From positions 226,701 to 290,700 of the forward strand of contig UCII01000021.1 in NCBI GenBank assembly GCA_900472485.1: a stretch of 64,000 nt of DNA, read 5' to 3'. The stretch is from Hyphomicrobiales bacterium. Its GTDB lineage: Bacteria > Pseudomonadota > Alphaproteobacteria > Rhizobiales > Rhizobiaceae. Position 1 is the first letter of the stretch. Each line of letters opens with the position of its first letter. The notes beneath the pieces were generated by a model, which made no database searches, was not told where the DNA came from, and saw only the letters and a program-made list of their open reading frames with translations. Positions 17,020-25,450 of this stretch are shown piece after piece. A program made the translations under genes and the position numbers.

Positions 17020-17046
17020 GGAACATTCAAGTCCGGTAATGGTTCC
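17020..17046. promoter_or_regulatory. Mirror-symmetric stress promoter pair (GGAAC...GTTCC)
   Basis: Forward GGAAC at 17020-17024 with GTT at 17042-17044, and reverse GGAAC at 17046-17042 with GTT at 17024-17022. The same 27 bases therefore match the stress promoter consensus in both directions. The forward one would serve the SDR/PPC operon at 17207, the reverse one the YghA-like gene. Confidence 0.65.
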
Positions 17047-17060
17047 TATCGGAGCCTAGA

Positions 17061-17162
17061 GCATGTCGCGCAAAAGTGTGTAGCGATTTTGCGATAACGA
17101 CATGCGCAAAATCAACGACCTAAAGCGCGGTAAGCGGATCTGAAAGATCGCGACGCGCTTTA
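17061..17162. repeat. Rhizobial-type dispersed intergenic repeat with nested hairpins
   Basis: GCATGTCG (17061-17068) pairs with CGACATGC (17098-17105). Inside it CGCAAAA pairs with TTTTGCG (17069-17075 with 17087-17093). A second hairpin pairs TAAAGCGCG (17121-17129) with CGCGCTTTA (17154-17162). From memory this combination is a common intergenic element in Rhizobium and relatives. It would be transcribed in the leader of the SDR gene at 17207. Confidence 0.7.
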
Positions 17163-17206
17163 AGTTTCGATAGATCCCGTTTCACCGATTTTGAAAGGAC
17201 AGCCCG

Positions 17207-17971
17207 ATGCATCGCTTCGAAGAAAAGGTCGTCATCGTAACGGGTGCGGCATCGGGAATGGGAGAGGCGACAGCGCGACGGTTTTCCCAGGAAGGCGCGA
17301 ACGTCGCCCTCGTCGATCGCCGTACGGAAGCGCTGGAAAGGGTCGTTGCGGATTTGCCAACCGAACGCAGCCTCAAGCAGGTGGTGGATGTATCGGCATC
17401 TTCCGCGGTTGCCGCGATGGTTTCGGCAGTGGTGGAACGGTTCGGTCGCCTTGATGTCATCGTTAACAATGCGGGCATCCACGAGGGTGGCGCGCCCGCT
17501 GACATTTCCGATGAACGATGGCATGCCGTCATGGCGACCGATCTGGACGGCGTGTTTTTCGGTTGCCGAGCAGCCATCCCGCATCTTGAAAAGACCAAGG
17601 GGTCGATCATCAACACTGCTTCTGTCTCCGGCACCGGCGGCGATTGGGGTATGAGCCCCTACAACGCCGCCAAGGGCGCCATCGTCAATCTGACCCGCGC
17701 CCTGGCGCTCGATCTCGGCCGAAAGGGAATTCGCGTCAATGCCGTGTGCCCGAGCCTCACGCGCACCGGCATGACGGAAGACATGCTCAAGGACGAAGCC
17801 CTCGTTGCCAAGTTCAAGGAGCGCATTCCACTCGGTCGTGTCTGCGAGCCGGAAGAGGTTGCGGCCGTCATCGCCTTTCTGGCAAGCGACGATGCAAGCT
17901 TCGTTACCGGCGCCAACATCGCCGTCGATGGTGGCGTGTCCGCCTCCAACGGCCAGCCGGCACAGGATTGA
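17207..17971 (+). CDS. SDR family NAD(P)-dependent oxidoreductase
   Basis: 254-aa classical short-chain dehydrogenase. Visible are TGAASGMGEATARRFSQEGA (cofactor binding), NNAGIHEG, the serine region SIINTASVSGTGG and YNAAK with the catalytic Tyr and Lys. The closing FVTGANIAVDGGVSAS is typical. The aspartate after the second strand (LVDRR) suggests a preference for NAD. The ATG at 17207 has AAAGGA 11 bases upstream. A PPC-domain gene follows after 16 bases, and a stress-type promoter with a repeat-containing leader precedes it. Confidence 0.93.
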   Translation: MHRFEEKVVIVTGAASGMGEATARRFSQEGANVALVDRRTEALERVVADLPTERSLKQVVDVSASSAVAAMVSAVVERFGRLDVIVNNAGIHEGGAPADISDERWHAVMATDLDGVFFGCRAAIPHLEKTKGSIINTASVSGTGGDWGMSPYNAAKGAIVNLTRALALDLGRKGIRVNAVCPSLTRTGMTEDMLKDEALVAKFKERIPLGRVCEPEEVAAVIAFLASDDASFVTGANIAVDGGVSASNGQPAQD

Positions 17972-17987
17972 AAGGGAGACGAGTACG

Positions 17988-18425
17988 ATGAATTTCAAGA
18001 AAGTTGACCTGCGGAACGGCCTTAAGACCTACGTCGTCGTGCTCGATGTGAATGAGGAAGCATTCTCCACGCTCGCGCGCTTCGCCACGGATCAGGATCT
18101 GAAGGCTGCTTCTGTCACCGCAATCGGCGCATTTGAAGGGGCGACTGTCGGCTGGTTCGACTTCAGCGAGCGAAGCTACCGCAAGATCCCTATTACCGAG
18201 CAATGCGAGGTGCTGAGCCTGATCGGCGATATTGCGACAGGCGAGGATGGCGGAGCGAGCCTCCATCTTCATGCCGTCCTCGGCCTGAAGGATGGCTCGA
18301 CACGCGGCGGCCACTTCCTCGACGGTATCGTGCATCCAACCTTGGAAGCGACCATTGTCGAAACACCGGCGGAATTGCAGCGCCGGCATCAAGAGGATCT
18401 CGGCATCGCGCTGATCAAACTTTGA
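17988..18425 (+). CDS. PPC/DUF296 domain protein
   Basis: 145-aa protein made of a single PPC (DUF296) domain: FKKVDLRNGLKTYVVVLDVN, then SVTAIGAFEGATVGWFDFSE, LHLHAVLGLKDGSTRGGHFL and PTLEATIVETP. The GGH and the LHLHAV histidines are typical of the family. Bacterial single-domain PPC proteins form trimers and are often called DNA-binding by analogy with plant AT-hook proteins, but no AT-hook is present here. GGGAGA before the ATG decides the start. It is cotranscribed with the SDR gene upstream. Confidence 0.88.
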   Translation: MNFKKVDLRNGLKTYVVVLDVNEEAFSTLARFATDQDLKAASVTAIGAFEGATVGWFDFSERSYRKIPITEQCEVLSLIGDIATGEDGGASLHLHAVLGLKDGSTRGGHFLDGIVHPTLEATIVETPAELQRRHQEDLGIALIKL

Positions 18426-18453
18426 GACCACCAGCCGCCACCTCCAGCCAATC

Positions 18454-18478
18454 GGAACATTGCCGGCCGAACAAGGTT
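18454..18478 (+). promoter_or_regulatory. EcfG/RpoE2-type stress promoter (GGAAC-N17-GTT)
   Basis: GGAAC at 18454-18458 and GTT at 18476-18478, 34 bases upstream of the catalase gene. Confidence 0.8.
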
Positions 18479-18512
18479 CGATCAGCAGTTCCAACGGCAG
18501 AAGGAGAATATC

Positions 18513-20606
18513 ATGGCGAAGGACACGAGCTTCGAAACCTCGCGCGGCGAAGGCGGTGAGACGCACCAGCATATTCCCGAAAGCGGCTCTCATGGCAATG
18601 CGGAACATCTGACCACCAATCAGGGCATCCGGGTGTCGGATAATCAGAACAGCCTGAAGTCCGGCGTCCGCGGCCCGACGCTGCTTGAAGATTTCGTCCT
18701 GCGGGAGAAGATCTTCCATTTCGACCATGAGCGCATTCCCGAACGGATCGTGCATGCGCGAGGTTCGGCCGCGCACGGCTTCTTCGAGCTCTATGAATCG
18801 CTGTCCAATGTAACCAGCGCCGATCTGTTTCAGCGCAAGGGTGAAAAGACGCCGGTCTTCGTCCGCTTTTCGACGGTTGCCGGCGGTGCCGGCTCGGTGG
18901 ATACGCCGCGTGACGTGCGCGGCTTCGCGGTGAAATTCTATACCAAGCAGGGCAACTGGGACCTTGTCGGCAACAACATCCCCGTCTTCTTCATTCAGGA
19001 TGCCATGAAATTTCCCGATCTTGTGCATGCCGTGAAGATGGAAGCCGACCGCGCGTATCCGCAGGCGGCTACCGCCCATGATACGTTCTGGGACTGGGCG
19101 TCGCTGATGCCGGAATCCACGCATATGCTGATGTGGGCGATGTCCGATCGTGCCATTCCGCGCTCACCGCGCATGATGCAAGGCTTCGGCGTCCACACAT
19201 TCCGCTTCGTCAACGATGCCGGCAAATCCACATTCGTGAAATTCCACTGGAAGCCGAAGCTCGGCATCCAATCGCTTGTCTGGGATGAGGCATTGAAGCT
19301 GCAGGCGGCCGATAACGACTACCATCGCCGTGATCTTTTCGAGGCGATCGCGGCTGGGCATTTTCCGGAATGGGAACTTGGCCTTCAGCTCTTCGACGAT
19401 GCCTTTGCCGAAAGCCTTCCCTACGACGTCCTCGATGCCACGAAGATTATCCCGGAAGAGGTACTGCCGGTAAAAATCGTCGGGCGACTGGTTCTCGATC
19501 GCAATCCGGACAATTTCTTCGCGGAGACCGAACAAGTGGCGTTCTGCCCGGCAAACATCGTTCCCGGCGTCGATTTCACGAATGATCCCTTGCTGCAGGG
19601 TCGACTCTTCAGCTATCTCGACACGCAGAAATCCCGCCTCGGGACCGCAAACTTCCACCAGCTGCCGATCAATGCACCCAAATGTCCCGTCATGAACTTC
19701 CAGCGTGACGGGCAGATGCAAATGCAAATACCGAAAGGCCGCGCGAACTACGAACCGAATAGCCTCAGCGAGAACAGCGAAACCGGTGGCCCGCGCGAAT
19801 GTCCGGTGACGGGTTTCCGCACCTACGAGCATCAGGCTGGGAGGGAAGAACAGGGCGACAAGCTGCGCGTGCGCGGTGAACTCTTCGCCGATCATTACAG
19901 CCAGGCGCGTCTTTTCTGGAAATCCCAGACACCTTCGGAACAGGCTCACATCGCATCGGCCTTTGTCTTCGAATTATCGAAGGTGCAGCTTCAGCACGTG
20001 CCGCCGCGCATGGTCGGAAACCTTATGAATGTCGATGCCGGGCTTGCCAACAGGGTCGCCGCAGGCCTCGGGCTCATCAACCCGACCAGGAATTTGCCGG
20101 CGCGTGAACCGATCGATCTCGACGCATCCGCCGCTCTTTCCATTCATAAAAACATGAAGGAGACGCTGGAAGGACGGCAGATCGGCATATTGATCGCCGG
20201 TGGAAGCGACGCCAAGGCGATCTCCGATCTCGTCGGCGCCCTGAACGACGCCAAGGCGAGGCCCTTTATCGTCGCTCCCAAGGTCGGGGAGACGAAGCTT
20301 TCCGACGGAAATACGATCCGTGCCGACGGACAGCTTCTTGGTTCGCCTTCGCAGCTCTTCGATGCCGTTGCCGTCATTCTCTCGAAGGAAGGCGCGGCCT
20401 CGCTCCTCAACGAGGCGGCAGCCGTACAATGGGTGATGGATGCTTTCGGACATCTAAAGGCGATCGGTCATGACGCTGCCGCCAAGGTACTGCTCGACAA
20501 GGCGGCCATTCAACCAGACGCCGGCGTCGTGGATCTCGCCTCATTCCTGAGTGCCGCGCCCAAGCGCTATTGGGACCGCGAGCCCCGTATCCGCATGCTC
20601 GCCTGA
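18513..20606 (+). CDS. katE: Large-subunit catalase, KatE/HPII type
   Basis: 697-aa haem catalase (clade 2) that breaks down hydrogen peroxide in the cytoplasm. The catalytic histidine is H81 in RIVHARGSAAHGFFELYE, the conserved NNIPVFFIQDAMKFPD follows near residue 154, and the haem-ligand tyrosine is in GRLFSYLDTQ. The C-terminal part from about residue 545 is the flavodoxin-like extra domain found only in large catalases (GRQIGILIAGGSDAKAISDL). Length fits the family. The ribosome site AAGGAG is 8 bases before the ATG. The promoter matches the general-stress consensus, in line with KatE being a stationary-phase and stress enzyme. Confidence 0.95.
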   Translation: MAKDTSFETSRGEGGETHQHIPESGSHGNAEHLTTNQGIRVSDNQNSLKSGVRGPTLLEDFVLREKIFHFDHERIPERIVHARGSAAHGFFELYESLSNVTSADLFQRKGEKTPVFVRFSTVAGGAGSVDTPRDVRGFAVKFYTKQGNWDLVGNNIPVFFIQDAMKFPDLVHAVKMEADRAYPQAATAHDTFWDWASLMPESTHMLMWAMSDRAIPRSPRMMQGFGVHTFRFVNDAGKSTFVKFHWKPKLGIQSLVWDEALKLQAADNDYHRRDLFEAIAAGHFPEWELGLQLFDDAFAESLPYDVLDATKIIPEEVLPVKIVGRLVLDRNPDNFFAETEQVAFCPANIVPGVDFTNDPLLQGRLFSYLDTQKSRLGTANFHQLPINAPKCPVMNFQRDGQMQMQIPKGRANYEPNSLSENSETGGPRECPVTGFRTYEHQAGREEQGDKLRVRGELFADHYSQARLFWKSQTPSEQAHIASAFVFELSKVQLQHVPPRMVGNLMNVDAGLANRVAAGLGLINPTRNLPAREPIDLDASAALSIHKNMKETLEGRQIGILIAGGSDAKAISDLVGALNDAKARPFIVAPKVGETKLSDGNTIRADGQLLGSPSQLFDAVAVILSKEGAASLLNEAAAVQWVMDAFGHLKAIGHDAAAKVLLDKAAIQPDAGVVDLASFLSAAPKRYWDREPRIRMLA

Positions 20607-20772
20607 TGGCAATCTCTCTTGACATCGCCGGCCGCCTCCATCGGCGGCCAGCGGTGTCCACCGGTTATCCCGACACCCTGATCTGATTTCGGCGAGCAAA
20701 TATTGGAAAATCCGGAAACAACTGCCCGCCGTTCGAGTTGGAAGGCGGCAAAGCTAAAGAAAGGAAATACCA

Positions 20773-21099
20773 ATGTTGACGAAAATGATCGCAGTCTGTG
20801 CCCTTTCGATCGGCATGGCCACGGCAGCCATGGCTCAGCAATCAGGCTCCGGCGGAACAGGCACGGGCGGTTCCGGAAGTGGTAACGGCGCCGGCACCGG
20901 TTCGCAGAACGATGGCACCTCCAACGGAAATGGAGGCGCCAATAGCAATACGACTGGAACCAATGGCACTCCAAATTCCAACGGCCAGTCCCAGGACTGC
21001 AATGCCATGAAAACCGGCAAGAACACGACGCAAGGCACGGATACGCAAAGCAATAGCCAGTCGAGCGACAGCACCTCCAGCAAGAATTGCCCGCAATAG
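20773..21099 (+). CDS. Secreted Gly/Ser/Asn/Thr-rich low-complexity protein
   Basis: 108-aa protein with a signal peptide (MLTKMIAVCALSIGMATAAMA, cleavage before QQSGSGG). The mature part is almost wholly Gly, Ser, Asn, Thr and Gln, with a cysteine in SQDCNAMKTGKN and another at the tail (SKNCPQ). No domain is recognised. AAAGGAAA precedes the ATG. The neighbourhood suggests an envelope or extracellular stress protein. The composition resembles the linker of the DUF1236 protein at 28693. Confidence 0.75.
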   Translation: MLTKMIAVCALSIGMATAAMAQQSGSGGTGTGGSGSGNGAGTGSQNDGTSNGNGGANSNTTGTNGTPNSNGQSQDCNAMKTGKNTTQGTDTQSNSQSSDSTSSKNCPQ

Positions 21100-21208
21100 T
21101 AACGGCGTGCGAAATCGGGAATGCTACCCGCATTTCGCACGCCTCCTGGCTGTCGGTGTCCGTGGTGTGGGTCACCGGCAGCAGGCAGCACGATCAAGGA
21201 GAAAAATC

Positions 21209-21418
21209 ATGATGAACGGCGCCCAGGAACTTGCCGAGGAATATCTAAGACTCGGTGGAAAAAGACTTCTGGTAATGGATGACAACATCCTGTCGACCAA
21301 CAGCTGGGAGGCTGATCCGCCTGAAGCTGAGACCTTTTGGAAAAGGGAAATCGAAAGTCTGACACCAAGGCAACGCAACGAGGTCATGTCGTTCCTGCCG
21401 TCCATCAACGTTACATGA
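21209..21418 (+). CDS. Small protein of unknown function
   Basis: 69-aa acidic protein: MMNGAQELAEEYLRLGGKRL, LVMDDNILSTNSWEADPPEA, ETFWKREIESLTPRQRNEVM. No signal peptide or membrane segment. AAGGAG at 21196-21201 supports this start over an upstream extension. No family is recognised. No stress-type promoter was found directly before it, so it may be read with the secreted low-complexity gene upstream. Confidence 0.65.
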   Translation: MMNGAQELAEEYLRLGGKRLLVMDDNILSTNSWEADPPEAETFWKREIESLTPRQRNEVMSFLPSINVT

Positions 21419-21489
21419 TAGGACCGATAGACAGTGAATTCCGACATCGTCTCTTGCACAGGCAAGCCGATCCGGACGCGGTATGAAAC

Positions 21490-22383
21490 ATGGTAAAAAC
21501 TGGAACGATCCGCATCGGAATTTCCGGCTGGACCTACCCGCCCTGGCGCGGCGTTTTCTATCCGAAGGGCTTGGCTCAGAAAAACGAGTTGTCCTACGCC
21601 TCCTCGCAATTTCCATCCATCGAAATCAACGGTACATTTTATAGCCTACAGACACCCGAGACCTTCGCAAGATGGCGAGACGCAACTCCGGATGACTTCG
21701 TTTTTGCGGTCAAGGGATCACGCTACATAACCCATTTGCGAAGGCTTCGCGATATCGAGGTGCCGCTTGCCAATTTCATGGCTTCCGGCCTATTGCGGCT
21801 GGGAGCAAAGCTCGGTCCCATCCTCTGGCAGTTTCCTCCCCGGCTGCGGTTCGATCGAGAACTGTTCTCCAATTTCATTCACATGCTGCCAAAGGACACG
21901 GATGAAGCACTTTCTCTGGCCAAGCGGCATGATGAGCGCTTGAACGGTCGAGATTGGTTGATAGCGGACAAAAGGAGACCGATCCGGCATGCATTCGAAA
22001 TCCGCAATGAGAGCTTCGTGCACGCCGACTTCATTGAACTCTTGCGAAAGCATCGGATCGGGCTCGTTTGCGCCGATACCGTCGAATGGCCGTTGCTGAT
22101 GGATGTCACCGCGGACTTTGTCTATTGCCGTCTGCATGGTTCGGAAGAACTCTATGTCAGCGGCTATGATGACGAAGCGTTGAGCATATGGGCGGAGCGC
22201 ATCCACGATTGGGCGCATGGGCGCGAGCCGGACAATGCCAATCGTGTCCTGAAGCCCCTGAAGCGGTCGCAACGTGGTCGCGATGTCTATGTCTATTTCG
22301 ATAATGATGTGAAGGTGCGGGCGCCGGCCGATGCGCAGCGGCTCAGCCGGTATCTTGGCCTGGTCTGGCAAAAGAGCGCATAA
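21490..22383 (+). CDS. DUF72 domain protein (YecE-like)
   Basis: 297-aa soluble TIM-barrel-like protein of the DUF72/YecE family. Diagnostic segments are IRIGISGWTYPPWRGVFYPK at the N-terminus, YASSQFPSIEINGTFYSLQT, FVFAVKGSRYITHLRRL, LGPILWQFPP, AFEIRNESF, YCRLHGSEELYVSGYDD and the closing VYVYFDNDV. The family is widespread and of unknown activity; structures suggest a metal-dependent or endonuclease-IV-like fold. The ribosome site is weak. Confidence 0.92.
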   Translation: MVKTGTIRIGISGWTYPPWRGVFYPKGLAQKNELSYASSQFPSIEINGTFYSLQTPETFARWRDATPDDFVFAVKGSRYITHLRRLRDIEVPLANFMASGLLRLGAKLGPILWQFPPRLRFDRELFSNFIHMLPKDTDEALSLAKRHDERLNGRDWLIADKRRPIRHAFEIRNESFVHADFIELLRKHRIGLVCADTVEWPLLMDVTADFVYCRLHGSEELYVSGYDDEALSIWAERIHDWAHGREPDNANRVLKPLKRSQRGRDVYVYFDNDVKVRAPADAQRLSRYLGLVWQKSA

Positions 22384-22408
22384 GGAAGAGCATGCGGCGG
22401 CATCATGC

Positions 22409-22678
22409 TTATTCAAGCCGCCCCCAGGCCGGATTCCAATTCACGCCTTCCGACAGTTCGACATAGATGGGCCGCATAAGTTCATCGGACATCTTGTTGC
22501 GAGCGGCCCGAAAGGCGTCATCTGGCTCCATTTCCTCACCCGGAAAAATCGTGTCATCTTCCCCCGGCGACATCACCTTGCGCAGGAATCCTCGGATCTG
22601 ATCGCCGGAATGGTAGAACTTGATGACGATGGAGCCTGGCGGCACGTCGTTCTTGCGATATTTATGATAGGTTTCCAC
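22409..22678 (-). CDS. Small conserved protein, GTG start, function unknown
   Basis: 89-aa protein: METYHKYRKNDVPPGSIVIK, FYHSGDQIRGFLRKVMSPGE, ARNKMSDELMRPIYVELSEG, VNWNPAWGRLE. The initiator is GTG at 22678 with a strong AGGAGG 6-7 bases upstream. It is soluble, without a known domain. A stress-type promoter lies at 22784-22808. Its 3' end faces the DUF72 gene. Confidence 0.7.
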   Translation of the reverse strand: METYHKYRKNDVPPGSIVIKFYHSGDQIRGFLRKVMSPGEDDTIFPGEEMEPDDAFRAARNKMSDELMRPIYVELSEGVNWNPAWGRLE

Positions 22679-22783
22679 CTCACACCTCCTGACATTGTCG
22701 CCTGTCGCTGCGTCCGGAGCACCTCGCCGTCTCGGGCCATGCTCACATCTCTCGGAACCTGCTGATCGATTGATATCGATCTA

Positions 22784-22808
22784 AACCACCCTTCCCCACA
22801 TTGGTTCC
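22784..22808 (-). promoter_or_regulatory. EcfG/RpoE2-type stress promoter (GGAAC-N17-GTT)
   Basis: On the minus strand GGAAC is at 22808-22804 and GTT at 22786-22784, about 105 bases before the gene at 22678. Confidence 0.65.
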
Positions 22809-22851
22809 CGCAGCATCTCATCGCGGCCGCCATTTGCCTGTTGTCGTTCAC

Positions 22852-24642
22852 CTATTTGGCGCGACCGGGAAGGATGGCACTCAGCGCCTGTCTCAGCGTC
22901 CCTTTGACTACACCGCTTTCTTCAGGATCCCCTTTCAGCAGGGCGGCGGTCAGGTTGCGCATCTGCTCGAAAGTCAGGTGTGGCGGTATCGGCGGGACTT
23001 CGGGATCTGTCTTGACCTCGAGCACGACAGGCCGATTGGCGGCAAGCGCTTCATCCCAAGCGGCGCCAAGCGCCTCCGGTCGGTCGACGAAAATGCCCTG
23101 AAGGCCGATCATATCGGCGAAGCGATGATAGGGGACATCGGGGATCCGCTGCGAGGCATCGAATTTGGGATCGCCTTCCATGACGCGTTGCTCCCAAGTT
23201 ACCTGGTTGAGATCCTCATTGTTGAAGACGCAGATGACCATGCGCGGGTCGGACCATTTGCGCCAGTATTTCGTCACGGTGATCAACTCCGCCATGTTGT
23301 TCATCTGCATGGCGCCATCACCGACCAAAGCGACGATTGGCCGATCAGGGTGCGCGACTTTCGCGGCGATCGCATAGGGCACCGCCGCCCCCATGGATGC
23401 GAGACCGCCGGACAAAGACGCCATCATGCCGCGGCGCATGCGCAAATCACGCGCGTACCAATTGGCGCACGAACCGGAATCGCTCGTGACGATGACACCG
23501 TCGGGCAGGCGCGGCGAAAGCTCCCAGACGACACGCTGCGGGTTGACCGGATTGGCTTCCGCGTGCGCCCTCGCCTCCAGCGTTCGCCACCACTCGCCGA
23601 CATTAGTCTCGATCTCCTTGCGCCAGGAGAGATCCTGCTTCTGCTTGAGAAGCGGCAGCAGTGCCTGCAAAGTCTCCCGGGCGTCGCCGACAAGATTGAC
23701 CTCCATGGGATAACGCAGGGAAAGCATGTCAGGCCGGATATCGATCTGGACCCCTTTTGCATCGCCTTCTTCGGGCAGGAACTCCGAATAGGGAAAACCG
23801 GATCCGACGACCAGCAGGGTATCGCAGTCTCGCATCAGGTCCCAGGACGGTTCGGTACCCAGAAGGCCGATGGAGCCGGTGACCCACGCCAGATCATCCG
23901 GTAGGGCGGCCTTGCCGAGCAAGGCTTTCGCCACTCCTGCTCCTAGCCGGTCCGCGACCGCGATCAGCTCTTCGCTTGCGCCGAGCGCGCCGGCACCGAC
24001 CAGCATCGCAACCTTTTTTCCCGCATTCAGGACCGAAGCGGCGCGCTTCAGATCGATCTCGTGCGGCACGGTTCTCGGAGCTACATAGCCGACGCCCGAC
24101 ATGACGGAGCCATGCTTGCGCGGCGGCGTCTCATAGGGCATCTCCTGCAGGTCGTTCGGCAGGATGACGGCGGTGACCGTCTTGTTCGCCAGCGCGATGC
24201 GCGCGGCACGATCGACCAGATGGCGTACCTGCGCGGGAGCCGATGCCTGATGGACGAAGTTGCCCGCAACATCCTTGAAGAGCGATGCGAGATCGACTTC
24301 CTGTTGATAGTGACCGCCGAGCGCCCGACGAGCCTGCTGGCCGACAAGCGCCAATACAGGCTGATGATCCAACCGTGCATCATAGAGCCCGGTCACCAGA
24401 TGCGTGGCACCCGGTCCAGACGTCGCGACGCAAACGCCAAGCTCGCCCGAAAATTTGGCATAGGCCGATGCCATGAAGGCGGCCATCTCCTCGTGACGAG
24501 CCTGAATGAATTCAATCTTTCCCTCGGCCCGGTTCAAGGCCCCGAAGAGACCGTTGATGCCATCTCCGGGATAGCCGAAGATGCGCCGCACGCCCCAATC
24601 ATAAAGGCGCTGCACGATAAAGTCGCCAACTGTCTTTGCCAT
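22852..24642 (-). CDS. Thiamine-diphosphate enzyme, pyruvate oxidase/PoxB-like
   Basis: 596-aa ThDP-dependent enzyme of the pyruvate oxidase/acetolactate synthase family. The N-terminal Pyr domain has GYPGDGINGLFGALNR and the catalytic Glu in ARHEEMAAFMASAYAKF. A central domain follows, then the PP domain with VALVGDGAMQMNNMAELITV and VFNNEDLNQV (the GDG...NN metal-ThDP motif). It closest resembles bacterial pyruvate dehydrogenase (quinone)/pyruvate oxidase proteins, but the product is not certain. The start at 24642 is preferred over 24672 because GGAG precedes it. A stress-type promoter lies 45 bases upstream. Confidence 0.87.
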   Translation of the reverse strand: MAKTVGDFIVQRLYDWGVRRIFGYPGDGINGLFGALNRAEGKIEFIQARHEEMAAFMASAYAKFSGELGVCVATSGPGATHLVTGLYDARLDHQPVLALVGQQARRALGGHYQQEVDLASLFKDVAGNFVHQASAPAQVRHLVDRAARIALANKTVTAVILPNDLQEMPYETPPRKHGSVMSGVGYVAPRTVPHEIDLKRAASVLNAGKKVAMLVGAGALGASEELIAVADRLGAGVAKALLGKAALPDDLAWVTGSIGLLGTEPSWDLMRDCDTLLVVGSGFPYSEFLPEEGDAKGVQIDIRPDMLSLRYPMEVNLVGDARETLQALLPLLKQKQDLSWRKEIETNVGEWWRTLEARAHAEANPVNPQRVVWELSPRLPDGVIVTSDSGSCANWYARDLRMRRGMMASLSGGLASMGAAVPYAIAAKVAHPDRPIVALVGDGAMQMNNMAELITVTKYWRKWSDPRMVICVFNNEDLNQVTWEQRVMEGDPKFDASQRIPDVPYHRFADMIGLQGIFVDRPEALGAAWDEALAANRPVVLEVKTDPEVPPIPPHLTFEQMRNLTAALLKGDPEESGVVKGTLRQALSAILPGRAK

Positions 24643-24686
24643 GATCCATCTCCACTTGTCACGCGCCATCAAAGCGCGTGGGGTCC

Positions 24687-24711
24687 AACAAGCAGAGGCC
24701 CTTTATGTTCC
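24687..24711 (-). promoter_or_regulatory. EcfG/RpoE2-type stress promoter (GGAAC-N17-GTT)
   Basis: On the minus strand GGAAC is at 24711-24707 and GTT at 24689-24687, immediately upstream of the ThDP enzyme gene. Confidence 0.75.
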
Positions 24712-24873
24712 CATTATCAGAAGAGGCAGTCACTGGAAAAGCCGGGCATTGGAAGCCTTCGTCGCCGACCATCGGACGCATCGATCACCGTTCGACACGG
24801 CTCTATGCTAATCCACTAAAGCCGTCGCATTGCACAATGAACACGTATGAGATCATCGTCCGCCATTGTGTAG

Positions 24874-25122
24874 CTACGACCGGATCTTCTGACCATCGAG
24901 GTAACCGTGCTCGTAGGCTTTGGCCTGTTCGCTGTTGTCAGGATAAGGGTTCTTTCTATTCTCGGCTTCACATTTTCCCGCCTTGACTCCCTCCTCATAC
25001 GCTTCTTTTTCACTCTCTGAAGCGGGAAGACGGGGTGATTGCTCGGGATAGTATTGTATCGGATTCGGCAGCCCAAGCGCGGGTGCGAAAAGCGAAGCTG
25101 TGATTGGCTTTTGCGGGCACAT
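24874..25122 (-). CDS. Ribosome modulation factor (RMF)-like small protein
   Basis: 82-aa protein whose second half reads KEAYEEGVKAGKCEAENRKN, PYPDNSEQAKAYEHGYLDGQ. The layout (A..EG..AG......NPYP.......W/Y..GY..G) resembles the RMF domain, which in E. coli binds 30S subunits and drives ribosome hibernation. The basic N-terminus of E. coli RMF is replaced here by a neutral proline-rich leader. AGGAGG 10 bases before the ATG at 25122 sets the start. A stress-type promoter is just upstream. The RMF link is inference from pattern only. Confidence 0.6.
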   Translation of the reverse strand: MCPQKPITASLFAPALGLPNPIQYYPEQSPRLPASESEKEAYEEGVKAGKCEAENRKNPYPDNSEQAKAYEHGYLDGQKIRS

Positions 25123-25144
25123 GATGAATTCCTCCTGACATTGA

Positions 25145-25170
25145 AACGCCATTTACGATGGACGGGTTCC
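25145..25170 (-). promoter_or_regulatory. EcfG/RpoE2-type stress promoter (GGAAC-N18-GTT)
   Basis: On the minus strand GGAAC is at 25170-25166 and GTT at 25147-25145. The spacer is one base longer than in the other sites. It leaves a leader of under 25 bases before the RMF-like gene. Confidence 0.6.
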
Positions 25171-25450
25171 CTCAAGCCATCTCATCATTGGTGCTGCCAT
25201 CTGCGCGATAGCACTGGCTAAGACGAGGCAAGGGCACGCGATCCGTCCATGAGATACGTTCTTCCAGCGGCGAGAGTGAACCTTCCTTCTTCGGGGGGTG
25301 AGATACGGTAACCAATCCACTTACGCTTTTACATGTACCTACCGTTACTTGCCGAGGGTTCGCGTAACAACTGCCTCATTTTCCCGACACATGGCCGCCA
25401 CCATCGACTACATTCATATTGTGAAACTTTTTGAATTTTAGTCCGTTGTC
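25171..25450. other. Intergenic region between the RMF-like gene and the ABC exporter
   Basis: 280 bases without a gene; with the promoter just before it, the gene-free stretch from 25123 spans 328 bases. It contains ACGGTA at 25305-25310 with its complement TACCGT at 25340-25345, a loose dyad. No good promoter could be assigned to the exporter gene. Confidence 0.4.

Noticed and set aside
15851..17059. Plus-strand 402-codon open frame
   Set aside because: It is antisense to the YghA-like SDR gene and to the small protein at 15741 and runs through their promoters.
17904..19124. Minus-strand 406-codon open frame
   Set aside because: Antisense to the PPC-domain gene and the catalase; no recognisable domain.
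20714..20739. GGAAA-N19-TT before the secreted low-complexity gene
   Set aside because: Differs from the other stress promoters in the -35 and in the spacer, so it was not listed.
22801..23904. Plus-strand 367-codon open frame
   Set aside because: It lies antisense to the ThDP enzyme at 22852-24642, which has clear catalytic motifs. The composition is of shadow type.
25305..25345. ACGGTA...TACCGT dyad
   Set aside because: Six-base arms with a 29-base spacer are too loose to call an operator.
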